DNA of 64,000 bases from Streptomyces cyaneogriseus subsp. noncyanogenus (GTDB lineage Bacteria; Actinomycetota; Actinomycetes; Streptomycetales; Streptomycetaceae). Shown here in pieces: positions 46,284-54,369 of the stretch. The translations under genes and the position numbers were made by a program. The DNA is taken from the NCBI RefSeq assembly GCF_000931445.1, contig NZ_CP010849.1, positions 5,704,001-5,768,000 on the forward strand. Reading direction: 5' to 3'. Position 1 is the stretch's first letter; the number at the start of each line of letters is the position of its first letter. Below the pieces are notes generated by a model. The model did no database searches. It saw nothing but the letters and a program-made list of their open reading frames with translations, and had not been told where the DNA came from.

Positions 46284-47117
46284 CTACCGCGGCGCCTGGT
46301 CCGCCGCCTCGCGTAGCTGCCGTATGCCCTCGGCGCGTGACTCGGCCGTCTCCCCGTAAGGGAAGTTGTGGGTCAGCTGCGCGTCGGGGAGGACCTGCCC
46401 GAGCCACATCGCGCAGTAGTGTCCCGGCATGAAGCAGGCTTCCAACTCGGTGTGAATCCGCAGTACTTGCTCCGGCCGGACACCTGCCGCCCGCAGCCGG
46501 GCCCACAGCCGCTCCTCCGGGTGGACGGCGATTCCGCCGGCCTGCGTGAGGATCTGCTTCTCGCCCCGGTCGTCGACGATCTCGAACGCGGTGAACCACT
46601 CCGCGCTCGCGGTGTCCCTAATGTCGTCCAGGACGAGGGGCCACCAGTTCTCGCGTCCCTCGAACGCCTGGGGGTCGATCGCCCGCAGGCTCCGCTCCAG
46701 CTCCGCGTAGGCGGCGGAGGCTTCCTGCGGCGAGTCGGTGCCCAGGATCACGCCGAGGGCCCGGTCGAGCGCGGCGAGCGACTGGGCGAAGGCCTCCGGA
46801 GCCGAGTTCACGAACCGCAGTTCCTCGGTCCAGTCGAGGAGTACGGCACGCACCACGCCCTGGTGGTCGCCGCAGATCTCGAAGCCCCGGTCCGAGCCGA
46901 GCCGCGCCCACGACCGGCACTCCTCCCGCACGACCGTGCGCCCTACGGACCGGGCGAACTCGTGCAGCGGTACGGGATCGGACTCGGCCGTCACGAAGTA
47001 CGGGCCGACCTCCAGGGGGACGGCGATCCCCGCGAGCCGCCGCACGCTCTCGGGGGCGCCGGCCGGGTCGGTGGCCTCGGCCGTCGTACCGAAATGCCGA
47101 ATATCGCCGCCGCTCAT
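46284..47117 (-). CDS. SUKH-4 immunity-like domain fused to a deaminase-like domain
   Basis: 277 residues from ATG 47117. Residues about 25-140 resemble SUKH-4 immunity proteins (GIAVPLEVGPYFVTAES; HQGVVRAVLLDWTEELRFVN). The C-terminal part aligns with the deaminase domain of the toxin at 47826-49526: HPE at 199-201, Cys228 and Cys235 in CFMPGHYC, then LTHNFPYGE against the toxin's MSHSFEYGE. The zinc-ligand pattern H-x-E ... C-x6-C is intact. It could be a decoy that occupies the toxin's partner, an active enzyme, or a second toxin-derived module. It lies between another SUKH-4 gene and the WD40 gene. Confidence 0.75.
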   Translation of the reverse strand: MSGGDIRHFGTTAEATDPAGAPESVRRLAGIAVPLEVGPYFVTAESDPVPLHEFARSVGRTVVREECRSWARLGSDRGFEICGDHQGVVRAVLLDWTEELRFVNSAPEAFAQSLAALDRALGVILGTDSPQEASAAYAELERSLRAIDPQAFEGRENWWPLVLDDIRDTASAEWFTAFEIVDDRGEKQILTQAGGIAVHPEERLWARLRAAGVRPEQVLRIHTELEACFMPGHYCAMWLGQVLPDAQLTHNFPYGETAESRAEGIRQLREAADQAPR

Positions 47118-47161
47118 CGCTGCCCGCACCCCCTGGGAAGGACTCTCACCGTGCCGGGAAA

Positions 47162-47743
47162 CTACCACATGCCGCCGGCGATATCGGCGACCACGCCTTC
47201 CCACCAACCGGGTCCCGCAAAAGGAAGCGGATCGATACCGGAAAGTTCCGCCTGGATCTCGTCGGCGATCCGTTCCGTCTCCTCCACGGGAAGCATCTCG
47301 TTCAGACCCTGGGGAGCGTAATCCGCCCGCCTTTTCTCGAGCAGCCACATGCCGTACACCATGGAAGAGAGGTCGGTGTGCATCGGCTGGATCGCGCGCA
47401 CTTCATCGTTGATGTCATAAACGATGCCGGTTGTGCCGTCGAGAGCGATATCGCTGTAGACGGCCTTGCCGAGGTGGATCCAGTGACCGAAGTCGGCAGG
47501 CGCGCCTTCATATTCCGAGAAATCGGCCGCCGGGCGGTGGGAAAGAAGCGGTGTCAGGCCGTCGGCGAGGTCGTCCCTGATCTCGAACAGTACGCCTTCG
47601 GCCACGGGAATTCCGATGTCGGCCAGGAAGGCGCGCGATGCGGTGTGGCCGAGGATCGCGCTCTGCCGGTCCAGTGGTGTACGTGCAATCTGCTCTGCCG
47701 GGAAGACACCCCGCAGGAGCTCGGCGGTGACCGGAGCGATCAT
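47162..47743 (-). CDS. SUKH-4 family immunity protein
   Basis: 193 residues, single domain. GHWIHLGKAVYSDIALDGTT and IVYDINDEVRAIQPMHTDLS are typical of SUKH-4, a fold used by immunity proteins of polymorphic toxin systems. It is cytoplasmic, which suits protection against an enzyme acting on nucleotides or nucleic acid. The gene lies 82 bases after the deaminase-toxin gene in the same direction, the place expected for its cognate immunity gene. Codon usage is slightly less GC-biased than in the core genes, as is common for toxin-immunity cargo. Confidence 0.82.
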   Translation of the reverse strand: MIAPVTAELLRGVFPAEQIARTPLDRQSAILGHTASRAFLADIGIPVAEGVLFEIRDDLADGLTPLLSHRPAADFSEYEGAPADFGHWIHLGKAVYSDIALDGTTGIVYDINDEVRAIQPMHTDLSSMVYGMWLLEKRRADYAPQGLNEMLPVEETERIADEIQAELSGIDPLPFAGPGWWEGVVADIAGGMW

Positions 47744-47825
47744 GACCCGTCCCTAGTGCGAGCTGTACGTGACATGGGCAGGCGTCAAGGTAGCACGGCT
47801 CTTGTCCGCTGCCGCTGCGCAGTCC

Positions 47826-49526
47826 TCAGGGGGCGAGGCGGGACAGGGAGCCGACATATTTGGCCATCTCTCTGTTCCCTCTCCTCTGGGATTCCTGCAG
47901 TGCCCCTGTCCGATCCTCCTCTTCTTGCCAGGTGGCGAGCTCGCCGTACTCGAAACTGTGCGACATTTTGGTGTTCGGGAAGTATTTCTCCATCCATTCG
48001 CCGCAGAAGTACTGGGGGGTCCGGCAGGGAGCCCGTTCGCTGTAGGCGTCGGTGACCAGATCGACCATCCCGCTGTTTTTCAGTGGGACCCCCACGATGC
48101 GTTCCGAGTGCGGCCCGTCGACCCGCCCGACCAGGATGAAACTGTTCTCCCCCTCTCCGACCCGGAACGCGGCATAATTCTTTCCGGCGTAGTATCCGTC
48201 GGAGTGCCGGGCCAGTTGGGTGGCGCGCGAGAGTTCCGTCGTGCCGGCGGCGACCGGCGTCGAGTTCTTGCGCGGCCCCTCCGTGCTCGCCTTGTCACGG
48301 CCGAGCGGAACGGCTTCCCGCCTGCTCTCCGGCATCGGATTTCCGTCGGACAGCAATCTGATCAGAGCGCTGTCCTTTTTCGGGTCGAGTGTGGCGGGAT
48401 CCACCTCGACCTTTTTCCCGTCGGCCTGGAGAAGGCTGACCTTTCCCGATTTGTTGAGGAGGTAGACGGGGGTCTTGTCGCCGTATTTCGCGAGGTCGCC
48501 GAGGGAGTGGGCCCTGTGCAGGCCCTCCAGATCCCGAGCCGTTCGGCCATCGCTGTCGCGATAGTTTCGGCTCATCGTTTTCATGCCGCGCGTCATGTTG
48601 TCGTCGAGGTGCTTCGCGGCGGTCTTGGCGGCCTCCTCGATGCCGTCCAGCACGGTCTCGATGACGGGGTTCGCGGCATTCCCGATGGGGTCCCTGCCCT
48701 TGGTCCGGCCGTGCGCCGACTTGGCCCGGGAGAGCTTGCCGCCCGCCTTGTCGCGGACCTTGCCGCCGGCGTCCTTCAGCCCGGAGTCGGCCCGGTCGAA
48801 GGAGTCGGGGTCGTGGCTGAACTGCCCGCTGTCCACCCCGTCTCCGCCGCTGCTGTTGAGGCGCATGGAGGACTGAGCAGCGTCGACGCCCTGGGTGAGG
48901 CCCGCCCGGCCGGCCTGGGCGGTCCGGCCAAGGTCGACGCCGTCCTGGACCCCCAGGGCGTTGCCGCCGAGCTGCACGACCAGGTCACCCGTCATCGAGC
49001 CGAGGGCCTGGTAGACCGGGCCCATCGCCACGTTCACGACTTCCTCCGCGACCCGCTCGCAGACCTCCTGGAAGATCTTCTTGACCGCGATCCGGGTGGC
49101 CTGGGTCGCCGCGAGTCCGCCGAGTGCCGACAGGCCCAGCGTGACGGGTGACGCGGCTACCGCCGCCGCTATCTCCGCGGCCAGGATGCCGAGTTGCGCG
49201 ATGGCCGCGAGCTTCGCCCCCTCGATCAGCACGGCGACCCCGTCCAGCGCGGTGGCCGCCATCCGGCCTGCCTCGGCGAGGTTCTGCAGGTGGGTGTCCT
49301 TGACCTTGCCCCAGTGCTTCTCGAGCGCCTGTATCGCCAGGCCCTCGTTCGCCCCGATCAGCTCGGTGACCGCCTTGTGGGCCTCCGCCGCTCCGTCGTC
49401 GATGTCGTCGGCGAACTCGCGCATGGCCTGGGCCATCTCGCGGTAGTCGTCCTCGTCGATGTTCGGCCAACTGACGCCGATCAGGTCAAGGGCCTCGTCC
49501 AGATAACTCGGTAGGGTGACACCCAC
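47826..49526 (-). CDS. Putative type VII-secreted toxin with C-terminal nucleotide/nucleic-acid deaminase domain
   Basis: 566 residues. The N-terminal 120 residues are helical with a HWG turn, like WXG100/LXG targeting domains; an Ala-rich hydrophobic stretch follows, then a polar linker. The last 115 residues form a deaminase-like domain: HSE at 473-475 and ERAPCRTPQYFC with Cys501 and Cys508, the expected His-x-Glu and cysteine zinc ligands (toxin deaminases of the XOO_2897 kind). GTG 49526 is set by GGGGG six bases upstream on the minus strand; the 5' extension was rejected. Two SUKH-4 genes follow. Substrate (free nucleotide, RNA or DNA base) cannot be told. Confidence 0.82.
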   Translation of the reverse strand: MGVTLPSYLDEALDLIGVSWPNIDEDDYREMAQAMREFADDIDDGAAEAHKAVTELIGANEGLAIQALEKHWGKVKDTHLQNLAEAGRMAATALDGVAVLIEGAKLAAIAQLGILAAEIAAAVAASPVTLGLSALGGLAATQATRIAVKKIFQEVCERVAEEVVNVAMGPVYQALGSMTGDLVVQLGGNALGVQDGVDLGRTAQAGRAGLTQGVDAAQSSMRLNSSGGDGVDSGQFSHDPDSFDRADSGLKDAGGKVRDKAGGKLSRAKSAHGRTKGRDPIGNAANPVIETVLDGIEEAAKTAAKHLDDNMTRGMKTMSRNYRDSDGRTARDLEGLHRAHSLGDLAKYGDKTPVYLLNKSGKVSLLQADGKKVEVDPATLDPKKDSALIRLLSDGNPMPESRREAVPLGRDKASTEGPRKNSTPVAAGTTELSRATQLARHSDGYYAGKNYAAFRVGEGENSFILVGRVDGPHSERIVGVPLKNSGMVDLVTDAYSERAPCRTPQYFCGEWMEKYFPNTKMSHSFEYGELATWQEEEDRTGALQESQRRGNREMAKYVGSLSRLAP

Positions 49527-49528
49527 AA

Positions 49529-49540
49529 GAACCCCCGTTC
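49529..49540 (-). promoter_or_regulatory. LexA-like (SOS) box over the toxin ribosome binding site
   Basis: GAAC-CCCC-GTTC matches the actinobacterial SOS-box core GAAC-N4-GTTC, with the flanking GA on one side (GTTCGA) also agreeing. It lies three bases upstream of the GTG start and inside the transcribed leader, where bound LexA would block transcription. The GGGGG in its middle (minus strand) is also the ribosome binding site, so chance is possible. Confidence 0.4.
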
Positions 49541-49556
49541 GAGAGTGACTTGAGAA

Positions 49557-49586
49557 AACGTAACTTCGAACGGTTCGGAGATACAA
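49557..49586 (-). promoter_or_regulatory. Promoter of the toxin operon
   Basis: On the minus strand TTGTAT (49581-49586) and TACGTT (49557-49562) are 18 bases apart. Transcription would start near 49550 and give a leader of about 24 bases. The segment is AT-richer than its surroundings. Confidence 0.5.
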
Positions 49587-49923
49587 GGCTCCTTGCGGCG
49601 CTCCGGAGTCGTCCGGTGGAGGGTGGCGCCGGAGACTCCCGGCCCGGGAGCTGTACCCGGCCCACCGGGCTTCCGGGAGTCACGCCCGGCCCGCCTGGCT
49701 CCCGCAGTACGCGCGGCCCAACGGGCTCCCGGAAGCGGCCCCGCCGCCCGTGCGGCCCGGGCCCGGTGCCGGCCAAGCGCGGACGGTGGAACCGGGCGCC
49801 CGGAGGCGGACGCCCCGGCGAGTCGGCGCTCGTCTCAAGATCACCTGTCTGCCTCGTGGCTTGATAGGGTCACGCCAAGCAGTGACCGCGTGACAGTGCG
49901 GGCGCAGGAGATACGGGGGCCAT
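49587..49923. other. Divergent spacer with degenerate direct repeats
   Basis: 337 bases without a convincing gene. About 49653-49740 holds three imperfect copies of a CCCGGCCCACCGGGCTTCCGG-like unit spaced about 30 bases apart (one unit given here exceeds its exact conservation). TAGGGT at 49865-49870 is a probable -10 for the + strand operon, with a leader of about 47 bases. Confidence 0.45.
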
Positions 49924-50286
49924 GTGTCGACCTATTCGGTTGACTCGAGCGGGTATCAGCAGAACGTCCGGCACCTGGACGCCGCCGCCGAGGACGTCGG
50001 CACGGCCGCGTCGCAGATGCCCGGCGAGCAGTGTTCCGTCTACGACGTCTACGGCGGCGAGGACTCGGGCCCGGCCTTCGAGCGGTGCGTGACCGCCTGG
50101 CACGACGAGGCGGACGTACTGCGCTCCGCCCTCGATGAGATCGCGAACAAACTGCGGGTGACCAGCAACAACTACGGTCTCGCGGAGGACTACGCCGCCG
50201 GGCGGGTCCACGGGGCCGCGACGGTGACCGGAGGTCCGGCCCCGGCGCCGGCCGCCCACGCGTCCGACCCGTCACCGTTCGGCTGA
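49924..50286 (+). CDS. Small WXG100/EspC-like helical protein
   Basis: 120 residues from GTG 49924, with GGGGG five bases upstream. It is a helical hairpin beginning YSVDSSGYQQNVRHLDAAAE, with AWHDEAD in the second helix and YGLAE as a YxxxD/E export motif; a Pro/Ala tail ends SPFG, as EsxB does. Probably the secreted or targeting partner of the large effector encoded two genes downstream. Confidence 0.78.
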   Translation: MSTYSVDSSGYQQNVRHLDAAAEDVGTAASQMPGEQCSVYDVYGGEDSGPAFERCVTAWHDEADVLRSALDEIANKLRVTSNNYGLAEDYAAGRVHGAATVTGGPAPAPAAHASDPSPFG

Positions 50287-50304
50287 GACGCGAGGTTCCT
50301 TCCG

Positions 50305-50682
50305 ATGAGCACCGAAGAGCAGATCCTGCACCTCCATCTGCCCACCCTCCTGCGCCACGGCATCGGGGCCGGCGCCGCTCAGCGTCCCGCCCTCTTCGGT
50401 GAGGGCGCCGTCGCCGCGGCCGTCACCCTCGACCGGCTGGGGGTCCAGCCGCGGGCGGTGGCGTTTCTGGCCAAGACCGTACGCAGTGGCGGTGTCCGGT
50501 ACGCGGCCGGTCTGGAGGAGCCGTTCCCGGGCGAGGAGGCGTCCCGTACCGCCCGGGAGTGGCTGACGGGCGCCGCCTCCGTCGCCGCGGACACGGACGA
50601 CGACGAAACCGTCGCGCGCTGGTTCGAGGCCGTCGCCGAGATCCTCGCCCTGCGGCACCGCACGTCCGCCGCGCGGCGCTAG
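50305..50682 (+). CDS. Unknown small protein in the effector operon
   Basis: 125 residues, predicted helical and cytoplasmic, with no signal peptide. TEEQILHLHLPTLLRHGIG starts it and WFEAVAEILALRHR ends it. Not recognised. It lies 18 bases after the WXG-like gene and before the peptidase effector, so an effector chaperone or adaptor is plausible. Its 3' end runs into a triplicated 25-27-base unit. Confidence 0.7.
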   Translation: MSTEEQILHLHLPTLLRHGIGAGAAQRPALFGEGAVAAAVTLDRLGVQPRAVAFLAKTVRSGGVRYAAGLEEPFPGEEASRTAREWLTGAASVAADTDDDETVARWFEAVAEILALRHRTSAARR

Positions 50683-50735
50683 AGACGTACGTCCGCCGCG
50701 CGGCGCGAGAGGCACGCCCGCCGCGCGGCACGGAG
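50661..50735 (+). repeat. Triplicated 25-27-base unit across a stop codon
   Basis: ACGTCCGCCGCGCGGCGC occurs at 50662-50679 and 50689-50706 and, with two changes, at 50714-50731. Each holds the palindrome GCCGCGCGGC. The first copy contains the last codons of the 50305-50682 gene. Confidence 0.8.
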
Positions 50736-50815
50736 ACACCGGGCGCGGACGGCGGGCGGCCGCGTCACCTCTCCATCTGCACCACCTCCACAAGGACACG
50801 GAAGGGAACCCGGAC

Positions 50816-52399
50816 ATGGCGGGGGAGTCCACGACGTCCCGGCGTTCCGAGCTGGCCGGTCTCAAGGGCAGCATCCAGGGCGCCGACGACAAGAACGGCC
50901 TCATCGAGGCGATCAGGAAGTCGCTGGCCGTGAAGGCGCCGGTCGGCGACCCCGGCGCGATCGAGGCGGCGTCCCGGCAGTTCAAGCAGGCCGTCAGCAC
51001 GGTCGACGAAGCGGCGGGACGCATCGGGAAGGCGGCCTCCGGGCTGCCCGCGGTGTGGACCGGGACGACCCAGGTCGCCGCCTCGGAGGTGGTCGCCGCC
51101 GCGCGCCGGGCCGCCGATCAGATGCGCGAGGCGTTCGAAGGGAGCGCCAAGGCGCTCACCGCGCTGGCGGACGGCGTCGAGGACGCCCAGCAGCGTGACC
51201 GGGTGGGGTGCGAGGTGCTCCGCGAGGCCCTGAGCTCGCTGGGCGGTGCGGACGGCTTCTTCGACGGCATGTGGGACAGCGACGAGGAGGACGTCGCCGT
51301 ACAGCGGGCCAGGACGCAGGCCACCGACGGCGTCGAGCGGCGCCACCAGGCGGCGGTGATAGCCGACGACGCCGCGCGCAAGGCGGCCGGCGAGCTCAAC
51401 CGGTGGGCCTCGGAGGCCCGTTCCGGAAAGCTGGAGGCGAAGGGGCTCACGGCGGCGGACAAGCTGATGCTGGCCGACACGAGCAGCGTGAGCGAGTCCG
51501 GCCCCGACCGTGAGTACAACGAGATCCTCAGCGCGAACGACCTCGAGCGCTCCGCCGCGTACATGGACAAGATGAGCCCCGCGGACCGCGCCGAGCTGGA
51601 ACGGATGCTCAAGGACTCCAAGTCGCCCGAGGAACGGGCGTACCTGATGAAGACCGTCGCCGCCGGCTACGACATGGACGAGGTCCGGGAGTTCCGCCGG
51701 AAGATCCATCCGCACGGCGACGACGAGGCATGGCTGCGGCGGCACCTGTCGCCCGCGGTCACCGAGGCCGACAGCAAGAACCGGCCCGGTGCCTGGGACG
51801 ACCTCACGTACAACGGGCAGAACTGGTCCCAGAAGGGCAACACCTGCGTGCCCGGCTCCACGATCGGCGCGCGTGCCATGGTCGACCCCGTCTACGCCCT
51901 GGAACTCACCGGCGGACCCTCCGGCCAGGAGGACGACGGCGCCGCCTTCCGCGGGCGGCTCGACGACGAGCTGATGCGGGTCCACGAGGAGGGCGACGGC
52001 AGCTACGACTCGGGCTTCTGGTGGGGAGCGCCGGACGGCATGGACAGCGACGGCCAGAACGAGGTCGCCAACGCCGAGATCAGCCCCCACACCGGCGCCG
52101 AGTACGAGTACCGCGAGATCCGTGAGGGCGCGGACGCCCGGCGCGACGTCCTGCCCGACATCGAGAGGGCGGTCGCGGAGGGGAAGCCGGTGCCCATCGA
52201 GGTGGAGGGCAAGGACGCCAACGGCGACCGGGTCGGCCACCAGATGATGATCATCGGCCAGGAGGGCGACATGCTCCAGGTGTACAACCCGTGGGGGCAC
52301 ACCACCTGGGTCAGCGAGGACGACTTCGTCAACGGCCACATGGACAAGGCGTCCGACGAGCGGTTGCCCAACGCCTTCGCCGTCCATGTCCCGAAGTGA
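50816..52399 (+). CDS. Putative type VII effector with papain/C39-like cysteine peptidase domain
   Basis: 527 residues. Residues 1-230 are helical with an AVWTG turn (LPAVWTGTTQ), like LXG/WXG effector N termini, and a second helical stretch runs to about 310. The C-terminal domain has a papain-like triad: Cys344 (KGNTCVPGST, the start of a helix), His475 (VGHQMMIIGQ) and Asn491 (VYNPWGHTTW), with the spacing and the GH...NPWG...W look of C39-like peptidases. No secretory signal peptide. The next gene encodes a lipoprotein resembling an I42 cysteine-peptidase inhibitor, strong context for a toxin. Target could be cell-wall peptide or surface protein. ATG 50816. Confidence 0.75.
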   Translation: MAGESTTSRRSELAGLKGSIQGADDKNGLIEAIRKSLAVKAPVGDPGAIEAASRQFKQAVSTVDEAAGRIGKAASGLPAVWTGTTQVAASEVVAAARRAADQMREAFEGSAKALTALADGVEDAQQRDRVGCEVLREALSSLGGADGFFDGMWDSDEEDVAVQRARTQATDGVERRHQAAVIADDAARKAAGELNRWASEARSGKLEAKGLTAADKLMLADTSSVSESGPDREYNEILSANDLERSAAYMDKMSPADRAELERMLKDSKSPEERAYLMKTVAAGYDMDEVREFRRKIHPHGDDEAWLRRHLSPAVTEADSKNRPGAWDDLTYNGQNWSQKGNTCVPGSTIGARAMVDPVYALELTGGPSGQEDDGAAFRGRLDDELMRVHEEGDGSYDSGFWWGAPDGMDSDGQNEVANAEISPHTGAEYEYREIREGADARRDVLPDIERAVAEGKPVPIEVEGKDANGDRVGHQMMIIGQEGDMLQVYNPWGHTTWVSEDDFVNGHMDKASDERLPNAFAVHVPK

Positions 52400-52415
52400 C
52401 CGAGGAAGGCACCCG

Positions 52416-52901
52416 ATGACCAGCAAGGTCCTCTCCCGGCGGGGTCACGCCCGTCTCGTCCCGTCCCTGCTCGCGCTCGGCGCGGCCGGCGCGCTGGCGG
52501 CCTGCGGAGCGGCCGCCGGACCGAAGGAGTACGGGACCGACCGGCGCACCATCGAAGCCGAGGTCGGAGAGGAGTTCGCCCTGTCCCTCCCCATGCATCC
52601 GTCCCAGGGGGAGTGGTGGTACCGCGTCACTCCGCACCCCGACGCCGAGGTCGTCCGCAGCGAGGGCGACCGCGAGGACTACGAGGGATCGGACCTCGTG
52701 GGCGGCGGTGACGGCACCCAGTACTTCGATTTCAAGGCGGTGGGGCCGGGAACCACCGAGATCCGCGTCCTGCACTGCCCGGTGGGCACCTGCGTCGGCA
52801 AGGGCGAGTCGGCGTCCCCCAGGCCCGACGCGACGTCCACCGACTCCGACCAGGCCAACAAGGCCCGCTACTACACCTTCACCGTCTCCGTACGGCGCTG
52901 A
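52416..52901 (+). CDS. Lipoprotein resembling chagasin (I42) cysteine-peptidase inhibitor; likely immunity protein
   Basis: 161 residues from ATG 52416, with GAGGAAGG upstream. Signal peptide ends in the lipobox LAAC, so it is anchored on the outer face of the membrane. The mature part follows the I42 order: EVGEEFALSLP, then the inhibitory loop HPSQGEWWYRV (family NPTTGYxW), LVGGGDGTQYFDF (family GxGGxxxF) and a closing strand TFTVSV. Chagasin-family proteins block papain-like peptidases. It starts 16 bases after the peptidase effector, so I infer self-protection from that enzyme. The loop is diverged, so the family call is moderate. Confidence 0.72.
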   Translation: MTSKVLSRRGHARLVPSLLALGAAGALAACGAAAGPKEYGTDRRTIEAEVGEEFALSLPMHPSQGEWWYRVTPHPDAEVVRSEGDREDYEGSDLVGGGDGTQYFDFKAVGPGTTEIRVLHCPVGTCVGKGESASPRPDATSTDSDQANKARYYTFTVSVRR

Positions 52902-53075
52902 GCACGGCGTCGCGCGGAGGCGACCGCCCGTGCGAGCGGCGGAGTGGCACAGGTCGCGGCGCTGCTGCCGGACCGCCCCGTTGGAGCGGCCGGTGTCCCC
53001 GTACCGCGACATGCGCGACCCACCTTTGAGATTCTGGCGACCGTCATGGTCAGTGGCGTCGACAGATGGGCAGTC

Positions 53076-53906
53076 ATGAACCACAGCAGCCAGGAAAGGG
53101 CTTCGCGGGGCCAGCAGCCGGGGTGGCCGCACCAGGCGGGGCAGCCGCAGCACCAGCCGCCGGCCGACGGGCAGTCCGGGCCGTACGGGCAGGCTCCCGC
53201 CCCGGCGCCCGGACCGCAGTCCGCCTCCGTGCCCGCCTCCGGCTCCTCTCCGATGATCGAGATCCGTGGCAAGAGGCTGCGCCGGTACGACCGGGTCACG
53301 GCGGGGGAGTGGACCGAGACCATCCGGCAGGCGGGGCCCGGGACGAAGGGCGAGCCGCTCGCGTACGTCCATGTCCCCCAGGACGCTCCGAAGGGAGGGC
53401 GCACGGCCCGGCCGCCCTTCAGCGTGACCGGGGTGCGCGGTGAGCCGTTGTGCTCGGTCCGGCCCTCCGGCGGCGGCGTGTACGAGGTCCGGGGAGGGGA
53501 CGGCGCGGTGATCGGCCGGATCACGCGGGGCGGCGGACGGTGGCTGCCGTGGCCCCGGCGCGTGCACTGGACGGTGCAGTCCGCTCAGGGAGGGGAACCG
53601 CTGACCGGGAAGGTGGGGAGCGGCAAGGGGTGGACGGCGATGGTCCTGCTCTCCCCGCTGTACTTCGCGTACTGGGCGGTCATGGCCGCCCAGGGGCTGG
53701 TCCTGCTGCTCATCGGGGACAAGGAAGAGGCCAGGAAGGACGCCGCCTGGGAGCTGGAACCCCCGAGCTGGACCCGGTGGCGCGCGGCCGGTGAACACGA
53801 TGTCGTGATGGAGCACGCATCCTGTGTCTACCGCTTCGGCTCCTCCCGGCTGGACCACCGGCTGGCCTACGCTCAGGCCGTGCTGCACGCGTGGGACCGG
53901 GCCTGA
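53076..53906 (+). CDS. Unknown protein with Gln/Pro-rich N terminus and one membrane helix
   Basis: 276 residues if ATG 53076 is used (ATG 53046 adds ten); neither has a strong ribosome binding site. Residues 1-60 are Gln/Pro/Gly-rich. The body has short beta strands (FSVTGVRGEPLCSVR; YEVRGGDGAVIGRITR) reminiscent of tubby/LURP-like scramblase folds, then a hydrophobic segment (MVLLSPLYFAYWAVMAAQGL) and a cytoplasmic-looking end. Not recognised with confidence. It lies between two effector units. Confidence 0.65.
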   Translation: MNHSSQERASRGQQPGWPHQAGQPQHQPPADGQSGPYGQAPAPAPGPQSASVPASGSSPMIEIRGKRLRRYDRVTAGEWTETIRQAGPGTKGEPLAYVHVPQDAPKGGRTARPPFSVTGVRGEPLCSVRPSGGGVYEVRGGDGAVIGRITRGGGRWLPWPRRVHWTVQSAQGGEPLTGKVGSGKGWTAMVLLSPLYFAYWAVMAAQGLVLLLIGDKEEARKDAAWELEPPSWTRWRAAGEHDVVMEHASCVYRFGSSRLDHRLAYAQAVLHAWDRA

Positions 53907-54021
53907 GCGCGTCCATGCCACAAGACGGTGACGGTTGAACCCGCCTATCTGGGACGGACCTTGACGCTCCGATAGCCTGCACAGCGGCGGCTCGATCACG
54001 GTTACGGGGAGGCACACGGGG

Positions 54022-54309
54022 ATGGCGGACTTCAAGATCGATGTCGATCGGATGAAGAGTCTGATCAGCAGGCTGGACCAGGTGGACGACCGTATGCGCG
54101 GTGCCCAGCAGCGGCTGAACAAGGTGGGCCCGAAGGGGCTGGGCACGGACGGCCTCGACAACGCCTGCAACGACTTCCAGGACGACTGGGGCGACGGCAT
54201 CAAGCGGATCGCCGACGCCTCCAAACAGCTCCACGAGGGGCTCAAGAAGACCGTCGAGTCGTACCAGACGACCGATCAGGACCTGCAGAAGGGCTTCAGC
54301 CAGAAGTAA
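54022..54309 (+). CDS. Small WXG100-like protein
   Basis: 95 residues, helical hairpin with DDWGDGI at the turn region and YQTTD near the C terminus, a YxxxD export signal. ATG 54022 is preceded by GGGGAGG. TAGCCT at 53972-53977 is a possible -10. It is followed 60 bases later by a large WXG protein, so it may be its co-secreted partner. Confidence 0.82.
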   Translation: MADFKIDVDRMKSLISRLDQVDDRMRGAQQRLNKVGPKGLGTDGLDNACNDFQDDWGDGIKRIADASKQLHEGLKKTVESYQTTDQDLQKGFSQK

Positions 54310-54369
54310 GCCCTGGCCGACGCGGCTCCGCCCACTCGCACCACGACACGCATACAACGGGGAGAAGAC

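Noticed and set aside
49550-49864. 104-codon + strand frame between divergent operons
   Set aside because: Product is Pro/Gly/Arg filler from degenerate repeats, with no ribosome binding site and with the toxin promoter overlapping its start.
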